Assembly (NCBI RefSeq): GCF_022430545.2
Contig: NZ_CP092488.2
Coordinates: 1,798,001 to 1,862,000, forward strand
DNA: 64,000 bases
Direction: 5' to 3'
Source: Mycobacterium paraterrae
GTDB taxonomy: Bacteria; Actinomycetota; Actinomycetes; Mycobacteriales; Mycobacteriaceae
Part shown: one piece after another, positions 35,790 through 43,519 of the stretch
Numbering within the stretch: the stretch's first letter is position 1
Layout: each line of letters starts with the position of its first letter
The notes under the pieces: generated by a model
The model's input: only the letters and a program-made list of their open reading frames with translations
The model's database searches: none
What the model was told of the DNA's origin: nothing
Made by a program: the position numbers and the translations under genes

Positions 35790-36069
35790 CTTGCGGTTCG
35801 GCTGATCTCGTAAGGGTTGTTCGACAACGTATCTACCTCTACGCCCAAGTGGAAGGGTACAACTAATCCGCCACTAACAGGCCGCCACCGACTCCGCAGC
35901 AGCAGTCACAGTAGCAGATAGTTCAAAGTGCCTGTATTACAGCGTATATCACGCCCAGCGCTGCGCACTCAGATGCGGGACTGCCCGGTAACGGCGGATA
36001 TTTGCAGCGAATTTGCTATGCGACGGGCCATCACCACGCTTGCATCTAGCGCCTGGTGGTCGCCATGAA

Positions 36070-36453
36070 TTACGGATGGAATCGCGGATCGTCATGCGGA
36101 GGAACGGGACAGAAGAACAGTCCACAATTGACACCCGCCGGATTGTCTGGCGGTGGGTTGTCGCCCTCCCAGACACTCGAACTGGACAGGCTGGCGGGTA
36201 CCTGCGGCGTGTCGACGTAGCGCCTGTTGACATTGCCCCACCCGTCAGAGACGCGGTACCAGGTGTGACACACGTGCATATCCCAGACATATTGCGTCCC
36301 GGCACGATTCGGACCCGACGGCTCATCCATCGACTGGCCCGGGCACCATGTGAAAGGGCCGCCGTTGGCATGGGCGACGCCCGCGCCGAGGCCTAGCCCG
36401 GCGGCGGCCACCAGCACCGCACCGGCGATATTCCTGCTGCGCGACAATGACAT
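36070..36453 (-). CDS. Small exported protein
   Basis: A 127-residue secreted protein. The signal peptide NIAGAVLVAAAGLGLGAGVAHA cleaves after AHA near residue 29. The mature part has paired Cys (FTWCPGQ, HVCHTWYRV, and CGLFFCP near the C-terminus) and a proline-rich end; disulphide bonds are likely. It belongs to a group of small exported mycobacterial proteins of unknown role. ATG at 36453 follows GGAAAGGGCGG. Palindrome 2 lies 63 bases upstream. Confidence 0.78.
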   Translation of the reverse strand: MSLSRSRNIAGAVLVAAAGLGLGAGVAHANGGPFTWCPGQSMDEPSGPNRAGTQYVWDMHVCHTWYRVSDGWGNVNRRYVDTPQVPASLSSSSVWEGDNPPPDNPAGVNCGLFFCPVPPHDDPRFHP

Positions 36454-36516
36454 TGCACCGCCCTTTCCTGCCGTGTCCCGTGCACACCAGTGTCCGATCG
36501 CCGAAGGCGAGACCGC

Positions 36517-36534
36517 ATGGGGAAAACTCCCCAT
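36517..36534. promoter_or_regulatory. ATRGGG-N6-CCCCAT palindrome 2
   Basis: ATGGGGAAAACTCCCCAT, with perfect 6-base arms, 63 bases upstream of the minus-strand exported-protein gene. Confidence 0.6.
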
Positions 36535-36701
36535 TTCACGCTTAGGTGACCCGCTGCGGTAGGCGCAGCTGTCCGTCAAGCGCCTCACTGTGGCCAGCTG
36601 TCGATACCGCGGGCGTTGGAGGCTTCATGCAGACCCCGAATCACCACGGGCAGCGCCCTTAGCCTGACGTCAGACATCTCCGGCGGGGACGGCCTTGGAA
36701 T

Positions 36702-36719
36702 ATAGGGGAGTTTCCCCAT
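36702..36719. promoter_or_regulatory. ATRGGG-N6-CCCCAT palindrome 3
   Basis: ATAGGGGAGTTTCCCCAT. It lies 34 bases before the ATG at 36754. GATACT seven bases before that ATG looks like a -10 box, which would make a leaderless transcript with the palindrome just at or upstream of the -35 position. Confidence 0.6.
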
Positions 36720-36753
36720 ATTCCGGCACGTCGTCGCGGGCGATACTCCCGCA

Positions 36754-37368
36754 ATGAGCATCACCGAAGAGGAGGGGTCGCACGGTCAGCCGACGCGCTG
36801 CTCGCTGGTGGCGTGGTCGACGATGGCCGCTGCGACGTACTCGGAAGCCAAGACCGGCAACTGCGCACCGAGTATGGCCATTGACATTGCCGCAGAGACC
36901 ATTTCGGTGGTAAATGTGAAAACCGACGCGCTGGTCGCATCGGCTCCGGCTGCGCGGGTAAGCGCAACACCGGCGACGTACCAGTTGTCCAGATATCAGT
37001 ACCCCTTGCCAGGACTGGTCATCGACGTCGCCGGGGTGCGCCAGTTGAGCATCGGATGTTATGAACTGCAGCCGCGATTAGCAGCGCGCCGAATACCGTA
37101 TCGCTTCTCCTGGCAAGGCGAAGTCACGGTAACGAGGCGGCAGCCTGAGTACTTCGTCTCCGCCACGGATTTCATCACGCTGGTCGAGACATTTACATTC
37201 GCTGCACAACTGCAGGACAGTCGCCCGCCCGGCACACCGTCGCCGTGGTATCAGCGGCCCTGCGGTCAAAGTGCCCTGCGCTGGTTGGCAATTGGTTGGA
37301 TCACAATCTGCCTTAGTGGCCTTCTGCTCATCGTCGGAACGCTCATCCTCGATGCCGTGATCCACTGA
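36754..37368 (+). CDS. Membrane protein of unknown function
   Basis: A 204-residue protein with a soluble N-terminal part (DIAAETISVVNVKTDALVASAP, YPLPGLVIDVAGVRQLSIG) and one C-terminal span (LAIGWITICLSGLLLIVGTL, about 177-196), so it is tail-anchored. No family was recognised. There is no clear ribosome site; a -10-like GATACT seven bases before the ATG suggests a leaderless transcript. Palindrome 3 lies 34 bases upstream. Confidence 0.65.
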   Translation: MSITEEEGSHGQPTRCSLVAWSTMAAATYSEAKTGNCAPSMAIDIAAETISVVNVKTDALVASAPAARVSATPATYQLSRYQYPLPGLVIDVAGVRQLSIGCYELQPRLAARRIPYRFSWQGEVTVTRRQPEYFVSATDFITLVETFTFAAQLQDSRPPGTPSPWYQRPCGQSALRWLAIGWITICLSGLLLIVGTLILDAVIH

Positions 37369-37397
37369 CGGCGATGTCAACGACGCTGGTCGCAGAA

Positions 37398-37415
37398 ATA
37401 GGGACACTTCCCCAT
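37398..37415. promoter_or_regulatory. ATRGGG-N6-CCCCAT palindrome 4
   Basis: ATAGGGACACTTCCCCAT, an imperfect left arm with an intact right arm. It lies 34 bases before the ATG at 37450, the same distance as palindrome 3 to its gene. Confidence 0.5.
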
Positions 37416-37449
37416 GCGCCGAGAGTGAAGGCTGAGGCAGGCTGTCGAC

Positions 37450-37707
37450 ATGAAAGCCACGTCGAACAGCGGCCCACGGCCGTTCAGTCCGCATGCCTGA
37501 CCTGCCTCCGGTCTTCGGGCGATCGCCGGACGGCCGCCCGGATTGGTTCTGGATCGCGTCCCCGTACCGGCTGATGAAAAAGCCAACCGCTCGGAATTGC
37601 CTGCCGGCATCAGAATTTATCAGCGCGTGCTGTGGTGGATGATCGGCGTAGGCGTCGTAGTGACAGTCACCCTCTTTGTCGTCACTGCGGTCTTGATTCA
37701 TCGATGA
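37450..37707 (+). pseudogene. Small membrane protein broken by an in-frame TGA
   Basis: From ATG at 37450 the same frame runs 16 codons, meets TGA at 37498-37500, and then continues open to a second TGA at 37705. The downstream part ends in a clear tail anchor (RVLWWMIGVGVVVTVTLFVV), similar in layout to the gene at 36754. One stop codon thus splits what reads as an 85-codon gene. Palindrome 4 sits at the conserved 34-base distance. A restart at TTG or GTG downstream of the stop cannot be excluded. Confidence 0.5.
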
Positions 37708-37792
37708 ACGACGGCCGTCGCGGTCGCTGCGACCGGGGGTGTGCAGTGTCCTCATTCCGAGCAAGCACACGATTTACTGCAGATGAAGTCGG

Positions 37793-38467
37793 TCAGGGTA
37801 TGGATCTGTGTCGCGAGCGCGCATGCGGCGCCGTAACTTTCGCGATGGACTGCATTCCTCCGGCGAGTCGCGGATAGAGGACGGCCGGTCCCACCCAGCG
37901 CGCGAGGAAGGTACGCAACTGCGCGCTGTCGCGGGTTATCTCTGCGCTGTCCACAAGGTATGAGTAGAGAATCCGAAGAAGGAACTCGGAGAGTTCACCC
38001 AGGGAGTCCTCATCGAAACCATTTGCAGTCCAGTCTATTTGGTAGCGGTGCAGCATTGCTCGGCTAAATGCCAGCGCAGTATCGGACGCCAGCGACGGTG
38101 CGACCTCACCGCGCGACCGCTTGCTGAGTATGTAGACCATCCGGTCATCAGCCGACAGGTTTTCAATCGCGAACGCCAAGCCCTCGACCACCGCGGTGAC
38201 CACATCGGTCTCACCGCCCACATGGTTGGCCAACTGATCGAGAAAGCCATCGCCGGAGCGCATGACCGTCGCCAGCAACAGCGCTTCGGTACCGGGAAAG
38301 TAGCGGTACACCGTCTGTCGTGTTACTCCGAGCGACCGCGCGACGTCGGCGATGCGCATCGCCGAGCCGCGCTCGGCGATCACCTCATCGGCGGCATCAA
38401 GGATGCGCTGGATCGCCTCTTCGTCAGAGTTGGGGAAGTTTCCCGACCAACCGTGGCGCCGCGCCAC
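37793..38467 (-). CDS. TetR-family regulator
   Basis: A 224-residue TetR regulator: DAADEVIAERGSAMRIADVARSLGVTRQTVYRYFPGTEALL forms the HTH (about residues 22-62), and a helical ligand domain follows. GTG at 38467 is preceded by GGGGGA. It lies 53 bases downstream of the PF10118-like gene on the same strand, so both likely come from the divergent promoter at 39454-39513. It is the best candidate to bind the ACCATACG inverted repeats there and at 43457. Confidence 0.88.
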   Translation of the reverse strand: MARRHGWSGNFPNSDEEAIQRILDAADEVIAERGSAMRIADVARSLGVTRQTVYRYFPGTEALLLATVMRSGDGFLDQLANHVGGETDVVTAVVEGLAFAIENLSADDRMVYILSKRSRGEVAPSLASDTALAFSRAMLHRYQIDWTANGFDEDSLGELSEFLLRILYSYLVDSAEITRDSAQLRTFLARWVGPAVLYPRLAGGMQSIAKVTAPHARSRHRSIP

Positions 38468-38520
38468 TATGTGTCCCCCGGAGCGACCTGCATGCCGCGA
38501 TCATATCGGCGGCTGCGCCT

Positions 38521-39453
38521 TCAGTCGCTCGTCGAACTGGCCGCTCCGATCGAGTACCAGCGGGCGGCGCTCTTTGGCTCCTGCTCGTATCGGCCAAACC
38601 ACCGGTCGGCGAACGGAGGGAGCTTCTCGTAGGCGGGGTCGTGGCTCGGCCCCTGCGACCGCACCAAACCGGTCAGCATCGCGGCCATCTCGCTTTTCGG
38701 TACTCCCGCATAGGTGGCCTGTCCCGGCTTGGTCAGTCGTCGGGCCGCCATCGACGCTGCAAGCATTGATCGCGGGTTCAATCCATCGGGAAGTAGCGTT
38801 CCGTAGTGGCCCCCGTCTGCCGCGGGGACGTGTTCCTGAAAGCCCCGCGAAACGATCGAGAGGACTTCGCCGAGGTGCTTGATCACCGCTCCGATAGCTC
38901 TGACGCGGTAGAAGAAGTCACCGTGCACCGCGTCGTACACCATCAGAGCCGAACTGCGGTGCTCGATCTCTTCGACGAAATGCCAGAGAAAAAGCGAGGC
39001 CACTCGTTCGTCGCCGGGCTCGAACAGTTTGTCCTCGTGGTCGAGAAACACCTTGAAATACGGAGTGAAAGTGTTCTCGATGACGGCAGTGTAGGCCAGT
39101 CGCCACGCCAAAGGCTTTGTCGCGGTGAGACGGTCGTAGGAGGTGACGACTTCGTCCATCGTCTGCTGCAGCCCTGGCCAGCGTCGGACGAGTGCGCGAA
39201 AGTGGCCCATGTGAGCCGCGGAGTGCTGCGCCTCCTGGCGTAGGTAGGCGTTGGCTTCCTCTGCTTGCCGCGGGTCACGCATCAGCGGAATGGCCTCCCG
39301 GGTGGCGTCCACGATGAGCTTCTCGAATCCTGGAGCGAAGAAGGTGATCATGTTGCACTGCATGGCGAATGCCGGCCGCTGCGGGTTCCAGTTGAACGGC
39401 ACATCATCGCCGCCGAGATCAAACCGGACGCGCCGCACCTTCAGATTGGTCAT
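38521..39453 (-). CDS. PF10118-type predicted metal-dependent hydrolase
   Basis: A 310-residue helical protein resembling the predicted metal-dependent hydrolases of PF10118/COG3687. The metal-site-like motif is RQEAQHSAAHMGHF (about 94-107), with a second acid/His pair in HFVEEIEHRSSA (about 183-194). The reaction is not known. ATG at 39453 (MTNLKVRRVRFDL) follows GGGAGGAG; 73 codons of open frame upstream are not credible. It diverges from the Baeyer-Villiger monooxygenase and is followed by the TetR gene. Confidence 0.8.
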   Translation of the reverse strand: MTNLKVRRVRFDLGGDDVPFNWNPQRPAFAMQCNMITFFAPGFEKLIVDATREAIPLMRDPRQAEEANAYLRQEAQHSAAHMGHFRALVRRWPGLQQTMDEVVTSYDRLTATKPLAWRLAYTAVIENTFTPYFKVFLDHEDKLFEPGDERVASLFLWHFVEEIEHRSSALMVYDAVHGDFFYRVRAIGAVIKHLGEVLSIVSRGFQEHVPAADGGHYGTLLPDGLNPRSMLAASMAARRLTKPGQATYAGVPKSEMAAMLTGLVRSQGPSHDPAYEKLPPFADRWFGRYEQEPKSAARWYSIGAASSTSD

Positions 39454-39494
39454 CGGCGACGAACTCCTCCCGCAAAAACAACGCAATGATCCAG

Positions 39495-39524
39495 ACCATA
39501 CGCTTTCACAATTATGTACGGTAT
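39495..39524. promoter_or_regulatory. ACCATACG inverted repeat, copy 1
   Basis: The left arm is ACCATACG (39495-39502) and the right arm TGTACGGT (39515-39522), whose complement ACCGTACA matches in six of eight bases. A second copy at 43457 matches it in 19 of 30 positions without gaps. It overlaps the first possible ATG of the monooxygenase, fitting a repressor site. Confidence 0.5.
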
Positions 39525-41526
39525 CTCCATGCGTCGTGCTGCGGTAGATCATTCGACACCTTGTGCTGAAGGCAGCAAGTTGCTCGGGCTGCCGTTCGAC
39601 GATCCTGACGACGTCATCAGGACCGCCGTTGCGGAGGCGAGCGTTCCCGCGCTGCTGATGTCGATGGTGCACATGACCGGTGATATCAGCCTGCTCGATG
39701 AGCTTCCCGGGCCGTACGCGCTCATCGCGATGGACCTCCAGGGCGCCATGAGCGAGCCCGACAAGCAGAAGGTGCGCGACCGCGCCGTCGAGGTGATTTG
39801 CGATTACCGGGACCGCGGGTGCCCGCCGCCGTTCCTTCCGGACCCCACGCAGATGCGCGTGATGCTGGACGTGATGTCAGCGGGGTCGGTAACAGAAGAA
39901 TTCGTCGACTACATCGCGGCGGATCTACGGTTCAGTGATGCCGACGAGATCGGGCCCGTGCTCGCGTCTACGCCGCAGCAGCGTGCGCAATTCCCGGTCG
40001 TAGTGATCGGTTGCGGTGAGGCCGGTCTGTTGGCAGGGATAAAGCTCAAGGCTGCGGGTGTGCCGTTCACGATCGTTGAGAAGCAGTCGGCGGTCGGCGG
40101 CACCTGGTTGGCCAACCGTTACCCGGGCTGTCGCGTCGACATCGCCAATCAGTACTACGCCTACTCCTTCGAACCGACCGATCACTGGACGCATTACTAC
40201 TCTGAGCAGCCTGAGATCTTGCGTTATCTCCAGGGCGTCGCCGACAAGCACGACATCGTGCCTCACGTGCGCTTCAACACCGAAGTGACCGGCGCGACGT
40301 GGGATGAGGATTCGTCGACGTGGCACGTGACGATTAGGGGGTCTGATGGCCGAGGCGAGACCTTGGTTTCGCGTGCTCTGCTCTGCGCTATTGGACAGTT
40401 CAGTAACCGGGTAATCCCGGACATCAAGGGAGTCAGCGGCTTTCGCGGGCCCGCATTCCATACTGCGGATTGGCGGGACGATGTCGAATTGACGGGCAAG
40501 CGTGTCGCGGTCATCGGAGCGGGCGCCAGTGGATTCCAGTTAGTGCCGGCCATCGCCGAGTCGACCGAGCACGTCGACGTCTATCAGCGCACGCCGCAAT
40601 GGATGGCGCCCAACCCGCTCTATCACGATGCGATTCCCGACGGCGCGAGGTGGGCGATTCGCCACCTGCCGTTCTACGGCCGATGGTTACGATTCGTGTC
40701 GTGGTGGCCGATCGCCGACGCACTCGACGAACAGGTGCAGATCGATCCCGGCTGGGACAGCGGTGGTCTGTCGTGCAGCGAGTCGAATCATGCGATACGT
40801 GAGATGTTCATCGCCTGGATGCGGGTGTTCTGTAGCGACGAGCAGTTGCTCGCGAAGGTCACACCCAACTACCCACCGATGGGCAAGCGGACACTACAGG
40901 ACAACGGAACCTGGCTTACCGCGTTGCAACGCGAGGACGTCGAACTGATCACCGACGCGATCGCCGAAATCACCCCGACCGGTGTGACAACGGTCGACGG
41001 TGTGCACCGTCGCGCCGATGTCCTGCTGTGGGCCACCGGTTTTGACGTCAATCATCAGCTCGGTCCGATCAACGTGCGTGGGCTTGACGGGCTGGAACTC
41101 AACGCTGCGTGGGGGGATTCCGCATACGCCTACCTGGGCATCACCGTGCCAGGATTTCCGAACTTCTTCTGCATGTACGGCCCGGGCACGAACGCGGTCA
41201 ATGGCGCCAGCATCATCTATAACTCGGAGTGCCAGATGCGTTACATCCTGGGGTGTATCGACATGGTGCTGTCCCGCGGCGCCGGCTCAGCGATGCCGCG
41301 GGTCGACGTGTGCGATGACTACAACCGGCGGAGCCAAGAGCGATTGAGCCACATGGTGTACAGCCATCCCGCGGTTAGTAGCAGCTACTACAAGAACGCA
41401 TCGGGCGGGCTGCCGACCTTGTACGGGTTCCGCATCTTCGATTACTGGCGATGGACCAATCGCCCGAACCCGGACGACTACGAGCTACGTCCCCCACCGC
41501 GACCGGCGAAGGTTGACCCAAAGTGA
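39514..41526 (+). CDS. Baeyer-Villiger monooxygenase with N-terminal extension
   Basis: A 670-residue FAD/NADPH monooxygenase inserting oxygen next to a ketone to give an ester or lactone. About 160 residues precede the first Rossmann motif VIGCGEAG (166-171), as in 4-hydroxyacetophenone monooxygenase. The second Rossmann VIGAGASG is at 335-340. The family fingerprint reads FRGPAFHTADWRD (310-322), with Arg where Pro or Asp is usual. ATG at 39514 and at 39529 are both possible, neither with a good ribosome site. Its stop overlaps the dehydrogenase start by four bases. Confidence 0.9.
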   Translation: MYGISMRRAAVDHSTPCAEGSKLLGLPFDDPDDVIRTAVAEASVPALLMSMVHMTGDISLLDELPGPYALIAMDLQGAMSEPDKQKVRDRAVEVICDYRDRGCPPPFLPDPTQMRVMLDVMSAGSVTEEFVDYIAADLRFSDADEIGPVLASTPQQRAQFPVVVIGCGEAGLLAGIKLKAAGVPFTIVEKQSAVGGTWLANRYPGCRVDIANQYYAYSFEPTDHWTHYYSEQPEILRYLQGVADKHDIVPHVRFNTEVTGATWDEDSSTWHVTIRGSDGRGETLVSRALLCAIGQFSNRVIPDIKGVSGFRGPAFHTADWRDDVELTGKRVAVIGAGASGFQLVPAIAESTEHVDVYQRTPQWMAPNPLYHDAIPDGARWAIRHLPFYGRWLRFVSWWPIADALDEQVQIDPGWDSGGLSCSESNHAIREMFIAWMRVFCSDEQLLAKVTPNYPPMGKRTLQDNGTWLTALQREDVELITDAIAEITPTGVTTVDGVHRRADVLLWATGFDVNHQLGPINVRGLDGLELNAAWGDSAYAYLGITVPGFPNFFCMYGPGTNAVNGASIIYNSECQMRYILGCIDMVLSRGAGSAMPRVDVCDDYNRRSQERLSHMVYSHPAVSSSYYKNASGGLPTLYGFRIFDYWRWTNRPNPDDYELRPPPRPAKVDPK

Positions 41527-42548
41527 AGAGTGTTCTGCTCGAAGCTCCGGGACGAGTGCGCGTCGAGACTGTTCCGGATCCCGCTCTGCCCGGCGCCGAC
41601 GGCGCGGTCATCGAGGTGAAAGCAGCAGCGATCTGCGGCTCGGATCTGCACTTCTACGAAGGTGACTATCCGCTCATAGAACCGGTCGCGCTCGGTCACG
41701 AGGCGATCGGCACGGTTGTCGAGATCGGTTCTGACGTGCGCTCTTTCGCACCCGGCGATGAAGTGCTCGTATCGTCGGTCACCGGCTGCGGTGCGTGCGT
41801 CGGGTGTGCGACCTTCGATCCTGTGACGTGCATCAGTGGGCCGCTAATCTTCGGAGGTGGAGTACTCGGCGGTGCGCAGTCGGAGTTGTTGGCTGTGCCC
41901 GCGGCGGACTTTCAGCTCCTGCGCCTACCCGCTGACCTCACCACCGAGGAGGCGTTGCTGCTGACCGACAATCTCGCCACGGGGTGGGCGGCCGCGCAAC
42001 GCGCCGACTTCTCGGCGGGCGAGACAGTCGTCGTCTTGGGCCTGGGTGCGGTTGGTCTCTGCGCCGTGCAGAGCGCCATCGCGCTTGGTGCCGGCACGGT
42101 TTTCGGTGTCGACCCGGTCGAGGGCCGGCGTCTGCGTGCAGACCGACTCGGCGCAAGATCGCTGGAACCCCCTGCGCTGCAGACGGTTATGGAGGCGACG
42201 GGAGGTCGCGGCGCGGCGGCAGTCATCGACGCAGTGGGGAGCGACGGGTCGATGACTGATGCGCTCAACATCGTCCGGGCCGGTGGAACGGTGTCGGTGG
42301 TGGGGGTGCACAATCTCGACCCCTTTCCGTTTCCCGCCACGCTCAGTCTCATTCGCAGCATCACGCTCAGGATGACCCTCGCACCAGTGCAGCGCACCTG
42401 GCCCCAGTTGGTCCCGCTGCTTCAATCGGGCCGACTCGACATGAGCGGAATCTTCACCGACACCATGGCGCTGGCCGACGCTCCTGCCGCGTACGGCAAA
42501 GTGGCAGCACGCACCGCGGATTGCGTCAAGGTCGCCCTCAGCCTCTGA
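41523..42548 (+). CDS. Zinc-dependent alcohol dehydrogenase (MDR)
   Basis: A 341-residue zinc alcohol dehydrogenase. The catalytic-zinc Cys is in AAAICGSDLHFYEGD (Cys38), with HEA (about 58) for the GHE motif. The structural-zinc lobe CGACVGCATFDPVTC has all four Cys at standard spacing, and the cofactor motif is VVLGLGAVGLCAVQ (about 169-182). GTG at 41523 overlaps the monooxygenase stop (GTGA), so translation is coupled. It plausibly forms the ketone substrate of the monooxygenase from an alcohol (inferred from the operon). Confidence 0.92.
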   Translation: MKSVLLEAPGRVRVETVPDPALPGADGAVIEVKAAAICGSDLHFYEGDYPLIEPVALGHEAIGTVVEIGSDVRSFAPGDEVLVSSVTGCGACVGCATFDPVTCISGPLIFGGGVLGGAQSELLAVPAADFQLLRLPADLTTEEALLLTDNLATGWAAAQRADFSAGETVVVLGLGAVGLCAVQSAIALGAGTVFGVDPVEGRRLRADRLGARSLEPPALQTVMEATGGRGAAAVIDAVGSDGSMTDALNIVRAGGTVSVVGVHNLDPFPFPATLSLIRSITLRMTLAPVQRTWPQLVPLLQSGRLDMSGIFTDTMALADAPAAYGKVAARTADCVKVALSL

Positions 42549-42550
42549 CG

Positions 42551-43450
42551 TCACACGGCTTTCAGGTACTCGAGGACTGCCGTGGCGGTGGCCTCCGGTT
42601 GATCGACCTGAAGGAAATGCCCGGCATCGGGGATCGTGCGGACTCGACTGCCCGGCGGCAGCGCGTCGATCAACCCGTCGAGATATTCGACCTGAATGGC
42701 GCCGTCCTGCTCGCCAAGGAGGACCAGCAGCGGATGGCACGGCAGGCGAAATCGGAAGCGATGCAGGCCGGCGTATTGCGGTGCCGCGCTTGTGAATCGT
42801 GCCAACGATCGGTAATACGACACGGCTGCTTTGCGGTGGGTGAGAGAAGGCAGGGCAGTCAGGGTCGCCGACACTCCGTCATCGACGTCGACACCGCGGG
42901 GCGACCAGTCCTTCCACAGTCGCGGAATCACCCGATGCACCACCCGCTCGGGGATGAAGGGGAGTTGGAAGAACAAGATGTACCAACTTCTGCGCAACTG
43001 GATCGCCAACATGTGCAAATTCCGCGCCAGTCCGCGCCGCGAGTTGTCGATCGCACGCACGGGTGGGACCGCCAGCGCGATATGCGCGTTGAATGGCGAG
43101 CCGGCGTATGCCGCGAGCCCGTTTGCGGCGAAAGCTCCCCAGTCGTGGCCGATCAGCACCGCGTCGTCAGGTGCGCCGAGATGGGCGTGCAGCTCGACGA
43201 GGTCGCTCATGAGCGCGCCCAGATGGTAGTCGCCATCGGGCGCCGGTCCCGTCGGGGCGTAGCCGCGGGTGAATGGTGCGACGACGCGAAATCCCTTGGC
43301 AACCAGCAGGGGAGCGAACTCCCGCCAATTGTGTGCGCTGTCAGGGAAGCCGTGCACGCACAACGCCAACCTGCCGTCCTGCGGCCCCCAGGTGAGTGCG
43401 CTCATTCGCAGACGGGGGAGTTCGAGTTCGATCAAGTTTGGCTCTGCCAC
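42551..43450 (-). CDS. Alpha/beta hydrolase, epoxide-hydrolase-like
   Basis: A 299-residue alpha/beta hydrolase. HGFPDSAHNWREF (33-45) holds the oxyanion HGxP, GHDWGAFAANG has Asp103 as nucleophile (as in epoxide hydrolases and dehalogenases), and GEQDGAIQVEY and DAGHFLQ carry the acid and catalytic His. Soluble epoxide hydrolase or ether/ester cleavage is plausible. GTG at 43450 is preceded by TATGGT, a -10-like box, so the message may be leaderless. It converges with the dehydrogenase (two bases apart) and diverges from the amidohydrolase, sharing the ACCATACG site. Confidence 0.87.
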   Translation of the reverse strand: MAEPNLIELELPRLRMSALTWGPQDGRLALCVHGFPDSAHNWREFAPLLVAKGFRVVAPFTRGYAPTGPAPDGDYHLGALMSDLVELHAHLGAPDDAVLIGHDWGAFAANGLAAYAGSPFNAHIALAVPPVRAIDNSRRGLARNLHMLAIQLRRSWYILFFQLPFIPERVVHRVIPRLWKDWSPRGVDVDDGVSATLTALPSLTHRKAAVSYYRSLARFTSAAPQYAGLHRFRFRLPCHPLLVLLGEQDGAIQVEYLDGLIDALPPGSRVRTIPDAGHFLQVDQPEATATAVLEYLKAV

Positions 43451-43456
43451 ATCTTG

Positions 43457-43486
43457 ACCATACGTTATTGACTATGTGTATTGTAT
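43457..43486. promoter_or_regulatory. ACCATACG inverted repeat, copy 2
   Basis: ACCATACG (43457-43464), then after 12 bases TGTATTGT (43477-43484), whose complement is ACAATACA. It lies between the divergent hydrolase (43450) and amidohydrolase (43520) and matches copy 1 at 39495 over its length. Confidence 0.5.
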
Positions 43487-43519
43487 TGGAGCGGCTCGAT
43501 GACGAGGAGCGGACTCCTG

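Noticed and set aside
37498..37500. TGA as a selenocysteine codon
   Set aside because: No selenocysteine context or hairpin recognised, and selenoproteins are not expected in small tail-anchored proteins of this group.
41925..42740. A 271-codon open frame opposite the alcohol dehydrogenase
   Set aside because: Shadow of the dehydrogenase and the adjoining hydrolase; arginine-rich and without motifs.
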